Of a stretch of DNA of 64,000 bases, positions 43,666-55,119 are shown one piece after another. The notes beneath the pieces were generated by a model. The model was not told where the DNA came from. It saw nothing but the letters and a program-made list of their open reading frames with translations, and searched no databases. The stretch is taken from contig JASWHV010000001.1 of NCBI GenBank assembly GCA_030760725.1, forward strand, positions 74,607,683 through 74,671,682, written 5' to 3'. Position 1 is the stretch's first letter. The number at the start of each line of letters is the position of its first letter. The stretch is from Neostapfia colusana. Taxonomy: Eukaryota > Streptophyta > Magnoliopsida > Poales > Poaceae. Both the position numbers and the translations under genes were made by a program.

Positions 43666-46600
43666 TTTGCTTAGAGTGATGCCATGTGACATTGGCAAGA
43701 AACCTTTCTTAGAATCTTGCATATTGAACCGATTCAATATCTTGTCAATATATGTGTCTTGGCTTAATCCAATTAACCTTTTAGATCTATCTCTATAGAT
43801 CTTTATGCCCAAAATGTACGCTGCCTCTCCTAAAACCTTCATTGAGAAACTTTTCCTTAATGAGGATTTAACAGCATCTAGTACTGGAATGTCATTTCCG
43901 ATCAACAATATGTCATCTACATATAGGACCAGAAATATAAGTGCGCTCCCACTAACCTTCATGTAAATACAACGTTCTTCTACGTTCTTGATGAAACCAA
44001 ACCCTTTGACCACTTCATCAAAACGTAGATTCCAACTCCGAGATGCTTGCTTCAATCCATAGATGGACTTTTGAAGTTTGCATATTTTTCTAGCATTTTT
44101 AGGATCGACAAAACCCTCAGGTTGTGTCATGTACACATCCTCAGTCAGACTCCCATTAAGAAAGGCTGTTTTGACATCCATCTGCCATATTTCATAATCA
44201 AAATATGCAGCAATTGCTAGGAGAATCTGAAAAGACTTTAGCATAGCGACGGGCGAAAATGTTTCATCATAATCAACACCTTGAATTTGTTTGAAACCTT
44301 TCGCCACCAATCGTGCTTTATAGATGTGAACTTTTCCATCCATATCAGTCTTTTTCTTGAAAATCCATTTGCAATCGATCGGTCTCACACCATCGATTGG
44401 ATCAACCAAGTTCCAAACTTGATTCTCATGCATGGATTCTATTTCGGATTCCATGGCTCCAAGCCACTTCTCAGAGTCGGGTCCCATTGTTGCTTCAGTG
44501 TAGGTCACAGGCTCATTATTGTCCAACAATACCATGTCCTGTGGTTCCGTGGTTAGGAGTGTCAACTTTTCAGTTGCACGACGTACTCTTGTAGACCTTC
44601 GTGGGGCTGGTGTTTCATGAAGTGGTTGTACAACATCTTGTACATCCTGTATAGGATTAGAGGGTGCCGAAACATTTTCAGATATTTCTTGAATTTCTTC
44701 AAGATGCACCTTGCTCCCACTAACTCCTTTTGAGAGAAACTCTTTCTCCAAGAAGACACCATTGCGAGCAGTAAACACTTTACCCTCCGTTTTATTATAA
44801 AAATAATATCCTTTGGTTTCCCTAGGATATCCCACAAAGAAGCATTTGTCTGATTTGGGAGTAAGTTTGTCTGACGTCAAACGTTTGACATAAGCACCAC
44901 ATCCCCAAACTTTGAGGAAAGACAATCCGGGACGTTTCCCGGTCCACATCTCATATGGTGTCTTCTCAACAGACTTAGTTGGGACTCTATTTAGTGTAAA
45001 CACAGCAGTTTCAAGAGCATAACCCCAAAAGGATAGTGGAAGATCAGTCTGGCTCATCATCGACCTAACCATGTCTAACAAGGTTCGGTTCCTCCGCTCG
45101 GACACCCCATTCCATTGGGGCGTTCCAGGTGGAGTCAACTGTGGAACATGATCATAAAATTCATGGCTCAAATATTCACCCCCATTATCAGATCGTAGAA
45201 GTTTAATTGTCTTGCCCAACTGATTTTGTACTTCATTCTGAAATTCTTTGAACTTTTCAAAAGATTCAGACTTGTGCCTCATTAGATTGACATATCCATA
45301 TCTACTAAAGTCATGGGTAAAAGTAATGAAATACTGAAAACCACCTCTAGCTACCGAACTCATTGGTCCACATACATCAGTATGTATTAGTCCCAACAAG
45401 TCACTTGCCCTCTCACTTTGACCAGTGAAGGGTGCTTTGGTCATCTTCCCAAGCAAACAAGACTCGCATGTGTCAAGTGATTCAAAATCAAATGAACTTA
45501 ACAAACCATCTTTATGGAGTTTCTTAATGCGTTTCTCATTTATATGACCTAAGCGACAATGCCAAATAAAAGTGGGATTTAGATCATTTCGTCGAGCCCT
45601 TTTTGTATTAATGTTATAGAATGTTTTATCCTCAAGATCAAGAACATATAATCCATTCACTAATGGACATTGAGCATATAAAATATTATTATAATAAATA
45701 GAACAACATTTGTTCTTTATTATAATCTCATAACCATTAACTTCTTCCAAACATGAAGAAGATATAATGTTCTTGCTCAAAGAAGGAATGCAATAACAAT
45801 TATTTAATTCCAAAACTAATCCTGAGGGTAATGACAAGTGATAAGTTCCGACAGCTATGACAGCAACCTTTGTTCCATTGCCGACCCAAACATCCAACTC
45901 GCCTTTTGCAAATCTTCTAGTCTCACTTAGACCCTGCAACAATTTGCAAGTGTGAATCATTGATCTGGTATCAAATACCCATGATTCACTAGAAGATGTA
46001 GCAATATTGATTTCTATAACATTTATACCTGAAGTGGAAGTCTCACTCCCTTTCTTCTTCTTATCCTCCAAGTACTTCTTGCAGTTCCTAGACCAATGCC
46101 CCTTAGCATGACAGTGGAAGCATTCATCATTAGGAGAAGGGCATGATTTGCCCTTTGGCTTTGAGCTTGAAGACTCATTGGGAACCTTTCCCTTGCCTTT
46201 AGGATGCATCACACGCTTCCTCTTTTTATTCTCCTTTTGAACCATCATCACATGAGTGGTGTTTTTCTTAATGCTTTCCTCGGCTGTTTTAAGCATCCCA
46301 TGCAATTCAGCCAATGTTTTCTCCATGCCATTCATTTGATAATTCAATATAAATGGCTCATAGCTCGGCGGGAGTGACTGGAGAATAACGTCAATAGCCA
46401 GGTCATCCTTGAGTTCAGAACCAAGTTTGTCCAAAGTCTCAATGTAACCAATCATCTTGATTACATGGGGACTAACCGGGCTACCTTCTACCAGCTTGCA
46501 TGAGAACAAGGACTTTGAGATGTTGTACCTCTCAGCCCTTGCTTGGTTCTCAAACATTCCACGTAGTCCCTGAATCATAGAATAAGCATCTGCATGCTCA

Positions 46601-46872
46601 TATTGTTTCTGTAGATCAGGGGACATTGTGGCAAGCATGAGGCAGCTTGCATTAAGCGCATCATCGCAGTGCTTCTCATAAGTCCTGCGAGTTGCGGCAT
46701 TTGCATCATCGGGGAGGTCATTGGGGTATGGTTTCTCAAGAACATACTCAATTTTCTCTTGCCTGAGAACAATTCTCAGGTTGCGGTACCAATCAATAAA
46801 GTTAGCTCCATTAAGCTTTTCTTTCTCAAGCACAGATCCCAAATTGAAACCGGAATTGTTACTAGCAGACAT
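43642..46872 (-). pseudogene. Element E gag-protease-integrase-RT (1076 codons, defective sites)
   Basis: Start MSASNNSGFNLGSVLEKEKL. Gag to about residue 230. Zinc knuckle CFHCHAKGHWSRNC near 253. Protease site reads WVFDTRSM with Asp301, but the Gly of the obligatory DTG is Arg (codon AGA, 45966-45964), consistent with one G-to-A change. Integrase zinc motif HCRLGH...CESCLLGK (about 436-478). The integrase core has SDNGGEY and NGVSERRN, but only 29 residues separate the last Asp and Glu instead of about 35, as if 18 bases were lost near 45150. RT about 800-1060 with QMDVKTAFLNG and the intact LYVDDILLIG (near 986). The final residues before the stop are out of frame. Confidence 0.93.
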
Positions 46873-48196
46873 GATCTACAATAGAAAATAAATATGCAAG
46901 GTTTTAGCACTATGTTATGTACCAATCTTTTATTAACAGTTTAATAAAAGACACCACCACTATATGAGCATCGTCCTCCCTCTAACGACATATAGTGGTC
47001 CAAGATCCATATTCACTAATTCCTAGTGAGCTTTGGCTTCACTGCTAGAAAATTAGTGACATAGGTAAACAACCATTGTTAATCATATCTCTATATGATT
47101 CTTGTTTGTTAGGTGACATCCAATGCCCCGGCTCCCAACACTATGCCATAAAGCCCAAAACCGTTTTGATAGCTTTGTTGAGTAAACCAATACTATGCAT
47201 GTGAATGTCCAACATTCACCCTATTCATTATGATAGATGACGGTATTTTGCTTTGGCAAACCTACCATACAACGATCAAAACAACATAGGTGCAGCTATA
47301 GGTAAATGGCATCAAATACTCAACATTTCCAAGGGAAGCTATTCTATCATGACAAAACATCCACCATATGAAAAGCATGAAAAGAATAGTAAAACATCAC
47401 AGGCATACGATCATATCATATATGTGAATAGTATGGCCTTTAGGATCATAGTGGTCTCCATCACCATGGTTCCATCATGATCTACACCGCCATGTCTCCC
47501 TTCTTATGGTGATCACCATCGCCATCATGCTTGAGGTTTCTCAATGAATATAAAATAAGCTAATACATCTAATAGCTATCAAATAAATTACATGAGAGAT
47601 CAGGCATCACAGGGCGACACGCAGGTCGTTATACAAATATGTGACAACCTCAACCCGGTTGTGTTAAATTTGCAACACGCAGGCTGCACGAATTTTACAC
47701 ACAGATTATCACATCATATTTAGGCCATACCATTCACATCATTCCCTGCAAAAACAAGTTAAGCGTAGAACGATGTCTATCGCGAAACAACTTAATGATG
47801 TCACTATAGCAGATCGCCAAACGGAATTACATAGATCGCATCTATAAGATCACTATGAAAATCTCATCGAATTGATTAGATCAACCCAAATCTGAGCCAT
47901 TCAGAATGCCTCAATTTTCATTGTGACTGGTTATCCACGAGAAGATCGCGACACATGACCGTGATCTGTTTGCTCAATCTGTTAGCTATGTACACTATTA
48001 GTCCTGATGGTGATTCCAGCCGGTAGGGACAGGTTGCGCACACAGCAGAGAAGGAGCACGAACTCATCCTTTAGTCATATGATGGCAATCTACTCTAACC
48101 AATTCCAAACCCCAAAAGCCGAACTATAAAAATTCATCATATGAACTTGTCTGCAGTAGATCGCATCTAAGATCCAGACCAAAAACTACGCAAGTC
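46873..48196 (-). other. Element E 5' leader, non-coding
   Basis: 1.3 kb between primer site and gag, long for a copia element. AT-rich, with CATATGA/TCATATG motifs and CATCACCATNG-like repeats near 47455-47530. No credible ORF. Confidence 0.6.
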
Positions 48197-48209
48197 GGCT
48201 CTGGTAGCA
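48197..48209 (-). other. Primer binding site of element E
   Basis: Minus strand TGCTACCAGAGCC, similar to TGGTATCAGAGCC with two changes, one base from the LTR. Confidence 0.75.
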
Positions 48210-48210
48210 C

Positions 48211-48638
48211 TGTAGGGAAATAGGGATGCGCTACTCTAGCAATTCGACCGTATCACCCAGGAAACATGCGAGTAAGAAGGTCATGGATCGTTACCACTAG
48301 ACGCGCAGCGCAGCGGATCGTAGATGCGCGTCGTAGCCGACCATCGCAGCAGTAGCATCAGCGCCTCCACGGAGTCCACACGTACAGGGAGGAACGCCGT
48401 GCATCGGTGTGCTAGCACCGTGCGCGCGGCAGGGGTTTCGGCGGCTGACCTGTGAGGGGCGGCGGCTGGGACTGCTATCTGGTGGAGTCCTCTGTCCCTA
48501 ACCCTACCCCTCATATTTATAGGCGCGCTAATGGGCTTTTAGGTCGCAGGCCCATTAGTACCCTAATTTCATATGGATCAAATATCCATCAGGCCTTTAT
48601 CCGATTGTTATGATTGCCTCTTGGGCATATCACCAACA
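48211..48638 (-). repeat. 5' LTR of element E (428 bp)
   Basis: Paired with 41582-42010. Differences cluster near 48340-48357, with others at single sites. Confidence 0.95.
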
Positions 48639-48643
48639 TCGCT
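48639..48643. repeat. Target-site duplication TCGCT, right copy (element E)
   Basis: Exact repeat of 41577-41581. Removing E and one copy restores the D reading ...GIAVDLSK. Confidence 0.95.
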
Positions 48644-49031
48644 GTAGATCTGAGTAAGATTATCCAAGTACAGAAATGGGAGTCACCAATGTCAGTGCAT
48701 GAAATCCGAAGCTTTCTCGGTTTAGCAGGTTATTACCGGAGGTTCATTCCGGGTTTCTCCAAGATTTCTAAACCGATGACGGAATTATTAAAGAAGAATA
48801 CCAGACTTGTGTGGGGTGCTGCATGTGAACAAGCTTTCAAGACTTTAGTGAAGCATCTCACAACAGCCCCAGTTCTTGCTCAGCCGGATACGACGAAGCC
48901 CTTCGACGTGTATTGCGATGCATCTGGCATCGGTCTTGGCTGCATGCTGATGCAAGAAAGACGAGTGGTCGCTTATGGATCTCGTCAACTCAGAAATCAC
49001 GAGCAGCATTATCCAACTCATGATCTTGATT
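48639..49031 (+). pseudogene. Element D RT thumb and RNase H start
   Basis: Resumes D pol after E: SVHEIRSFLGLAGYYRRFI (RT thumb and connection), then RNase H FDVYCDASGIGLGCMLMQ and VAYGSRQLRNHEQHYPTHDL. A missing G in CTTGA/TTAGCT at about 49029 gives a false stop (TAG) where relatives read DLELAAVV. Confidence 0.9.
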
Positions 49032-50778
49032 AGCTGCCGTGGTCCTTGCTTTGAAGATGTGGAGGCATTACGTGCTCGGAAATCTTGTACACCTCTACAC
49101 CGACCACAAGAGTTTGAAGTACATCTTCACTCAGAAAGAACTGAACATGTGGCAACAAAGATGGCTAGAGCTCATTAAAGACTATGAACTTGAGATTCAT
49201 TATCATCCAGGAAAGGCGAATGTGGTCGCCGATGCGCTCAGTCGTAAGGCGCATACCCATCACCTAACTATTGCTGAAATGGATGATGAAGAACCAAGCC
49301 TCCGTGTCGTCCCGTATGGAGCTCTCTATAATCTCGTTCTCATTCCTACCATCCGAGAGGAGATCATTGAAGCTCAACGGAAAGACAAGGGTATGTTTCA
49401 CATACGGCGAAGGATAGACAACGGAGAAATGAAGTGCTTCTGGAAGGACGAGGATGGTACCTTGTGGTTCAACAACCGGATTGTAGTACCCCGGGATATG
49501 GGACTACGGAAGACAATTTTGGATGAAGATCATTTGTCCAAGTTTTCCATTCATCCGGGCAGTAATAAAATGTACAAGGATCTCTGGAAGAAATTTTGGT
49601 GGACAGGTATGAAACGTGAAGTTGCAAAATACGTTTCAGAGTGTGATACGTGTCGACGAGTCAAGACCGACCATATGAAGAAGTCAGGCCTGTTTCAGCC
49701 ATTGCAAGTACCGGCATGGAAGTGGGAAGACTTGAGTATGGACTTCATCGTCGGGTTGTCGATGACCTCCCACAACCATGATTCGATTTGGGTAATCGTT
49801 GATCGGTTAACCAAATCAGCACATTTCATCCCTGTGCATACAAGGTATAACGCAAAGCAGTATGCGGAGCTGTACATAGCACGGATCTTGTGCTTACATG
49901 GAGTTCCCCATACCATTGTGTCAGATAGAGGATCACTGTTTGTAGCCCGTTTCTGGGAGCAGCTACACTCATCCTTGGGGACAAAGTTGATTAGAAGCTC
50001 TGCGTATCACCCTCAAACCGATGGGCAAACTGAGAGGGTGAATCAAATACTGGAAGACATGCTGAGAGCATGTGCCATCTACCACGGTAAGAGCTGGGAT
50101 GATCACTTACCGCTGGCGGAGTTCTCATACAACAACGGATATCAGACGAGCATCAAAATGGCACCATATGAAGCTCTATACGGCCGGAAGTGCCGTACGC
50201 CATTGAACTGGTGTGAGTCCAGTGAACAAGTAACGTTCGGGGTTGATCTTGTCAATGAAGCCAAAGAGAGAGTTCGGATAATACAAGAGAACCTCAAAGC
50301 TTCCCAATCTCTTCAAAAGAGCTACGCGGATCAGAGGCGTCAACCGCTGCATTTCGAAGTCGGAGAGCACGCGTATCTTCGTGTGTCTCCGATGAAAGGG
50401 ATTCAACGATTCGGTGTCAAGGGGAAACTTGCTCCCCAATTCATCGGTTCGTTTGCTATAACAGAGAAGTGCGGAAACGTAGCCTACCGGCTGGAACTAC
50501 CGGCAAGCCTTGCCGGTATTCACGACACATTTCACGTGTCCCAGCTGCGGAAGTGTCTCAAGTTTACCGCTGCCATCTGCACTGAAGACATCGACGAGTT
50601 AAAGCCGGATCTCATCTATGTCGAGCAACCTATACAGATTATCGACGAAAGGACCCGGATCACCCGAAACCGGACTTTGAGGTTTTACAAAGTCCTGTGG
50701 AGTAATCATACCCCATAAGAGGCGACGTGGGAAACCGAAGATTACATCCGCAAGAACTATCCGGAGCTTTTGTCATAA
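49032..50778 (+). pseudogene. Element D RNase H end, integrase and chromodomain
   Basis: RNase H end (LYTDHKSLKYIFTQKELN; PGKANVVADALSRKA), integrase zinc motif HLSKFSIHPGSNKMY...CDTCRR, and the full catalytic triad. Numbering from 49039, the triad is Asp235 (MDFIVGL), Asp296 (VSDRGSLF) and Glu332 (GQTERVN), the normal 35-residue spacing. The GPY/F-like module reads FIGSF, with Ser for Pro. The chromodomain starts near residue 530 (IIDERTRITRNRTLRFYKVLW) and is cut by TAA at 50716-50718, where relatives have Glu. The remaining 19 codons (EATWETEDYI...NYPELLS) stay open to the natural stop at 50776. Without that stop and the upstream frame losses it would look functional. Confidence 0.92.
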
Positions 50779-50811
50779 ACTTGTAATTACCTCCCGTCTC
50801 GTTCTTCTTTT

Positions 50812-50830
50812 GAATCTCGGGACGAGATTC
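50812..50830 (+). other. Stem-loop preceding the polypurine tract (element D)
   Basis: GAATCTCG-GGA-CGAGATTC, a perfect 8-bp stem with a 3-nt loop, ending one base before the purine tract. Confidence 0.65.
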
Positions 50831-50831
50831 C

Positions 50832-50848
50832 TTTTAAGGGGGGAGGAA
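50832..50848 (+). other. Polypurine tract of element D
   Basis: TTTTAAGGGGGGAGGAA directly before TGTAAAGGTCCC. Confidence 0.9.
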
Positions 50849-53800
50849 TGTAAAGGTCCCAAAAATATGAATACAAAGAGACTCTGGTTTGCAAAAGTTT
50901 GTTTCATATGAGTGAAATTTGGGACTTGTTAAAACTTTTCCACATGTGATAACACACATGAGGGTTTTCTTCACACAAGTTCAAATGTTTATTTGAAAAC
51001 TTGGAACCCAAGAGGGGTCTAAAACAAAGATGGGAAGTTCCCATATGTGTGAGAAAACAAAAATCAGATTTGGAACAACTTGTCCAAACTCAAAATTCAA
51101 ATGAGAGCAACACTAGGAATTTCAAAACTGTTTTGCTACAAATCTCATTTGCAGCAGCCAAATTAAAAATCAGATGTCATATTTGAATTCCTTGGGTCCA
51201 AATTAGGGGATGTGCAAAGTTTCTTGATTTATGGAAATGATTTGCAACCCATTTTCCAAAATGGACTTTAAATAACAAAGAATTCAAACACCTATTTGAA
51301 TTTGGATGAAACTTGCCCAAATATCCAAATGTATATCAGATTTAAACTTCCACAATTGAATCCCATCATATTCAAACTTTGGAAGATATTTTAGAGGATA
51401 AGGAGGCACTGAGCTGGGGGACCCACATGGCATTGAGAGAAACTGAAAATTGCAAAAGATCCCAGAGTATAGTCTCTGTTTGAGTTCTGCAGTCGGTTCA
51501 CTCGAGCCACCGAGGCTCCTCACCGTGCGACACCGAGTTCCTCCAGGGAACCGACGTTCCTCTGCCGTACATGTTCTGGCGAGCTGCTCCTCCCGGTTCT
51601 CACCACCTCGGCCACGCTCTTATCGCTCACGGAACCAAAGCCGAGGCCTTCTTCTCTCCTTCGCACCGAGAAACAGAAACGCGACCGCCTTTCTTCGATC
51701 ACTCGGGAACTCGGGCAATTCAAGTGAGAAGCGCCTCTGAGCAGCAAAAACCATACCACCATACCTCCTACGACATCCTCGAGCCACCACTGAGCGGGTT
51801 CGCGCTCTCTGCACCGAAAACAGCGAGTTCCCGCGGCGGTCGCCATAACACCGAGAGGAGGCGCTCTCGTGGACAGCTTCAACCGCGGTGTGTCACGACC
51901 AAGCAAGGCCACTGTGGGACGCGTGAGATCTTCCTGTAGCTTCCATCCGAAGCACAGAGCTTGTCTCCGCCTCCGGCCGACGAATTTCGGGGATTCACTC
52001 CGGCCGGTGTAAACCGACCTTCGGGTATGATTCTGCAAAATTCCCGATTGATTTCTGTTTAGACACCACGAAACTTCGCACACAAGGGATAGACTTGAGG
52101 GCGCACCAGTTATCTATTGAAACCTCGCATGAAACACGCTGTGCACTGTGCAATTTTGTTCTTTCCGAAGGCGGCTATGGTGGGAAGGTGCGGGTGCACG
52201 ATGAACCCTAACTTGGAGCCATTCCCGAGCCCATGTGCGGCCATGCCTAGCTTTGCCAACCTCCACTGGTGCTGTAGAGCCCTTCCAGGGAGCTTTCTGC
52301 GGGCTAAAGCATTTGGGCGACGCCGCCGAACTCCCTCAGAGCCGCTGCACCGGTGCGGGTGGGTTAGGGACTTCGCCGGTCCATAAAACTCCTTCCATCG
52401 TGTTCCTCATGTTAAATAAGGGCCTGGCGGCGAGTTTGAGCAGTTGAGATGGCCGGATGACCGAATCCGAAGCTGCTCCGACAAGCCCGGCGGCGGTATG
52501 GCTCGAGCGCGAGGTTGAAGACGACCTCGCCGGTCCCGCCTGTCAGCGACTCGGGAGAGAGGGGCCTGATACACTGTGGTGCGGGATCGGCTGTGACAGC
52601 ACGGGAAACAATTCTGTATCCCGTGTGGCGCGCTCCCGGCAGCAGACATGTGTCCCCTGGTCCCACCGTCAGTTTAATCTTTTTCCCGGATTTATTCAAA
52701 TTCCAGAATTTCCCCAAACTTTAGAAGAGCATAACTTTTGCTAGGAACCTCCAAATTTAGTGATTCAAATTGGGTTAGATTCAGATTGACAAACTCTATC
52801 CAATTACGCACCCAATTTGTACGAAAGTCTTTAATTAATTCTGGAAAATACTTTAAAGCTTTTCAGCAAAAGAATTTTTGAGGGAATTTGGTTTATCCAA
52901 AAATCCTCAAATTTTGCCAGAATATTTTTTAAGGTGTTCTTAAACTCCTGTAAAAGTTTCAGCTCATTTGGAGTTGTTTTGGTCAGGAGAATTCAGATTG
53001 TAAGTTACTATGTTCAAATGAATACAGAAACATTTTCAGAGAATTTCCAAAACTTGTAAATTCAGTTCTGGGCAATTCCTAGCTCCAAAAATCCTAGGAA
53101 AATTCATGTAGACTCTACGAACTATAATAGAAATTGTGGTTCACTGAGTTTGACATGAACATGGGTGTTACTTCAGAATTAATTCATCTTTGATTAAACA
53201 CTTAGAGAATTGTTCTGAATAAACCACTCCATGAAGAGTGCTAAATTTTGGTCCAGAGGACTTTCTTGTGACGAGGAACTCACATACAAATTCCCAGCTC
53301 CATTGGAGCTCTGGATCACCAATGTTATGTGTAACCTCTTAAGGAGATCAACACTTAAGTGGGAGTAGCACTCAACATTTTATCATAGGGTTTAAACCCA
53401 ACCTAAACCAATAGCACCAGTGTAATTTTAAATTCTTAAACAGAGTTCCAGTTTTAAAACTGTAATTAGATCTTATTAGCAAAAGCTTTTCAATTAAATA
53501 CATATGCATGATCATATCGTGTAGCATATACGTGAAGAAGGGAGAAGGACTTAAAGTGAAGATCAAGAAGGAAGGGAAGGCAAGTGATCAAGCTCCAAGT
53601 GATCGTCACTAACTGATTGTAACCCTAGTCACCTGCAAAACAGGCAAGCCCCGGTTTGCATTTGAACAGTTTTACAAGCATTTCCATTTTTAGAGATCAT
53701 AGCTTTGCATCGTTGATTGCATTAAGTCTAGATGATATTGAAAACCCCACATGCATGACCAGAAATACCTAAGAGAGACAGGGTATAATAGCATCTCCTC

Positions 53801-53849
53801 GAGTGGATTTGGCTACGCTAAATGTTAGTAGGAAAGGTCCGGTAGAAGT

Positions 53850-53870
53850 CGAGTAGTTGGAAGCTACTCG
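53850..53870 (+). other. Internal LTR stem-loop, element D 3' LTR
   Basis: CGAGTAG-TTGGAAG-CTACTCG, identical to the 5' LTR copy. Confidence 0.6.
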
Positions 53871-55032
53871 CGAGTTTAGGGCTGGTTTACTCGGAACGGG
53901 TCCGAATTAGAAAAGATGAGGAAAGTTCACACATAAGAAATGGAGACCGGGCAGGGAGGTTTAGATGCAGCAGGTAGCAGGCCGTGCGTGCATAGCCCTG
54001 CCTGTGTCGGTTAAGACCCGTCCGTGCTTGGCCCTGTTGGACAAGTTGGAGTTGTGTACCGGGCGCATACTGGCTATATGGGACCCAGGAAACCGATGTA
54101 CCTTGGGAGATCCATAGTGGAACTTTTCCAACTGCCTTAGGCTTTCGGCGCCAGGGTAGCAGGAGGTAACTCGCTTAAGAACATACCACTGCGGGTATGT
54201 ACCTTGAGGGAGCTTGCATACTCGGGGCAGTCGGACTGCGTCCAATGTGGAAGATATTGGGAAAGGGGGCCGCGTACAACGTCAGTCGAGGTTGCTACCG
54301 GCAACTCGGAGTACGGGTGTACGTTTCGTGTAGTCCGGGCGTGTACTGATTCAAATCACCGTCGCTCGCGGTCATATGAGCATACTTGCCCACTGTGTCT
54401 TGACGTAGTAAGAACTGAAATTGGTTATCTTTTGAACTTGATAAGGCTGTGCTGTAACTTGTATTGCAACCATGATTGAATTAGAGATAGGCGCATTAAA
54501 CTTTACTTTCACTTTGTGCAAGGAGCATCGCAACAAAGCGTTTCTTGTTTGATTGTGGAGTTGCGATGCTTTTTGGCTCAAGGTCTGCACAATGAGGCTT
54601 AAAATCTGAAAGTTAAGGATCAACTGTAGGCGAGTCCTTTATGCAAATCTAGCTAACCTAATTGCTACCGTCGTGCATGTAGAGTTTCTTGTTTAGGAGA
54701 GACGGATCAGTCTTGCTGAGCCTATGTGCTCACACTTGCTATATAAGTGGTTTTGCAGGTTAACATCGATGCTAAGATGGAGGTTGTCTGGTAAGACTCG
54801 GAGACTTCCGAGTCAGGTAATACATGGAGAACCCAGCCGCTGCTGCTTGTCTTCGTGTTGCTAGCGAGAGGAGTCCGCAGGCTGGACTTCATCTCGAGTG
54901 CTCTTAGTTATTCGACGTGAGTTGTTATAGACTTCCGCTGTAGCTATTTGATGTAAATTATTTACAAAGAAAAATTTGTAAGCTTCCGCTATTGTTTTAT
55001 GTAATACATTGTTCCTTGTAAGTGTGCTGTTG

Positions 55033-55053
55033 GGTGCCGCACAACACGGCACC
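55033..55053 (+). other. LTR 3'-end stem-loop, element D 3' LTR
   Basis: GGTGCCG-CACAACA-CGGCACC, identical to the 5' LTR copy. Confidence 0.62.
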
Positions 55054-55119
55054 ACCCAATGCGATTCCCGGGCAAGTGCCCCGTCCCCGTGACTAAACAG
55101 GCAGTGTCGGGCCGTGTCA

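Larger units (their letters stand above)
41582..48638 (-). mobile_element. Ty1/copia element E, complete, inverted, inside D pol
   Basis: 7057 bp with LTRs of 429 and 428 bp that differ at about 8 substitutions and one indel (about 98% identical), a perfect 5-bp duplication (TCGCT), primer site and polypurine tract. The gene order gag-protease-integrase-RT-RNase H, with integrase before RT, defines copia. The protein style suggests the Tork/TAR group, assigned from memory and not tested. It looks like a young insertion but has a frame change before RNase H, an altered protease site and a shortened integrase core, so it would need partner proteins to move. Confidence 0.94.
33439..55119 (+). 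mobile_element. Ty3/gypsy chromovirus element D, full length, carrying copia element E
   Basis: Tekay/Del-like element with both LTRs (33439-37679 and 50849-55119), primer site, leader, one gag-pol gene and purine tract. Its own length is about 14.6 kb without E. The LTRs look alike (about 2% difference by eye in the first 200 bp). Both flanks are C' LTR sequence. CACAC occurs on both sides as a possible target duplication, with the right copy displaced by TG. Gag-pol has only two one-base deletions and one nonsense codon besides the E insertion, so it decayed recently compared with B, F or G. Confidence 0.92.
50849..55119 (+). repeat. 3' LTR of element D (4271 bp)
   Basis: Same termini and landmarks as the 5' LTR: GC-rich island about 51440-52680, CATAACTT motif at 52729, stem-loops at 53850 and 55033. 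It keeps the segment near 54027-54060 that the 5' LTR has replaced. Ends GGGCCGTGTCA. C' LTR sequence follows. Confidence 0.93.

Noticed and set aside
33439..55119. Preference of these elements for inserting into LTRs of relatives (G2, B, C' and D all hit LTRs)
   Set aside because: LTRs make up well over half of such elements, so four of four LTR hits is not surprising.
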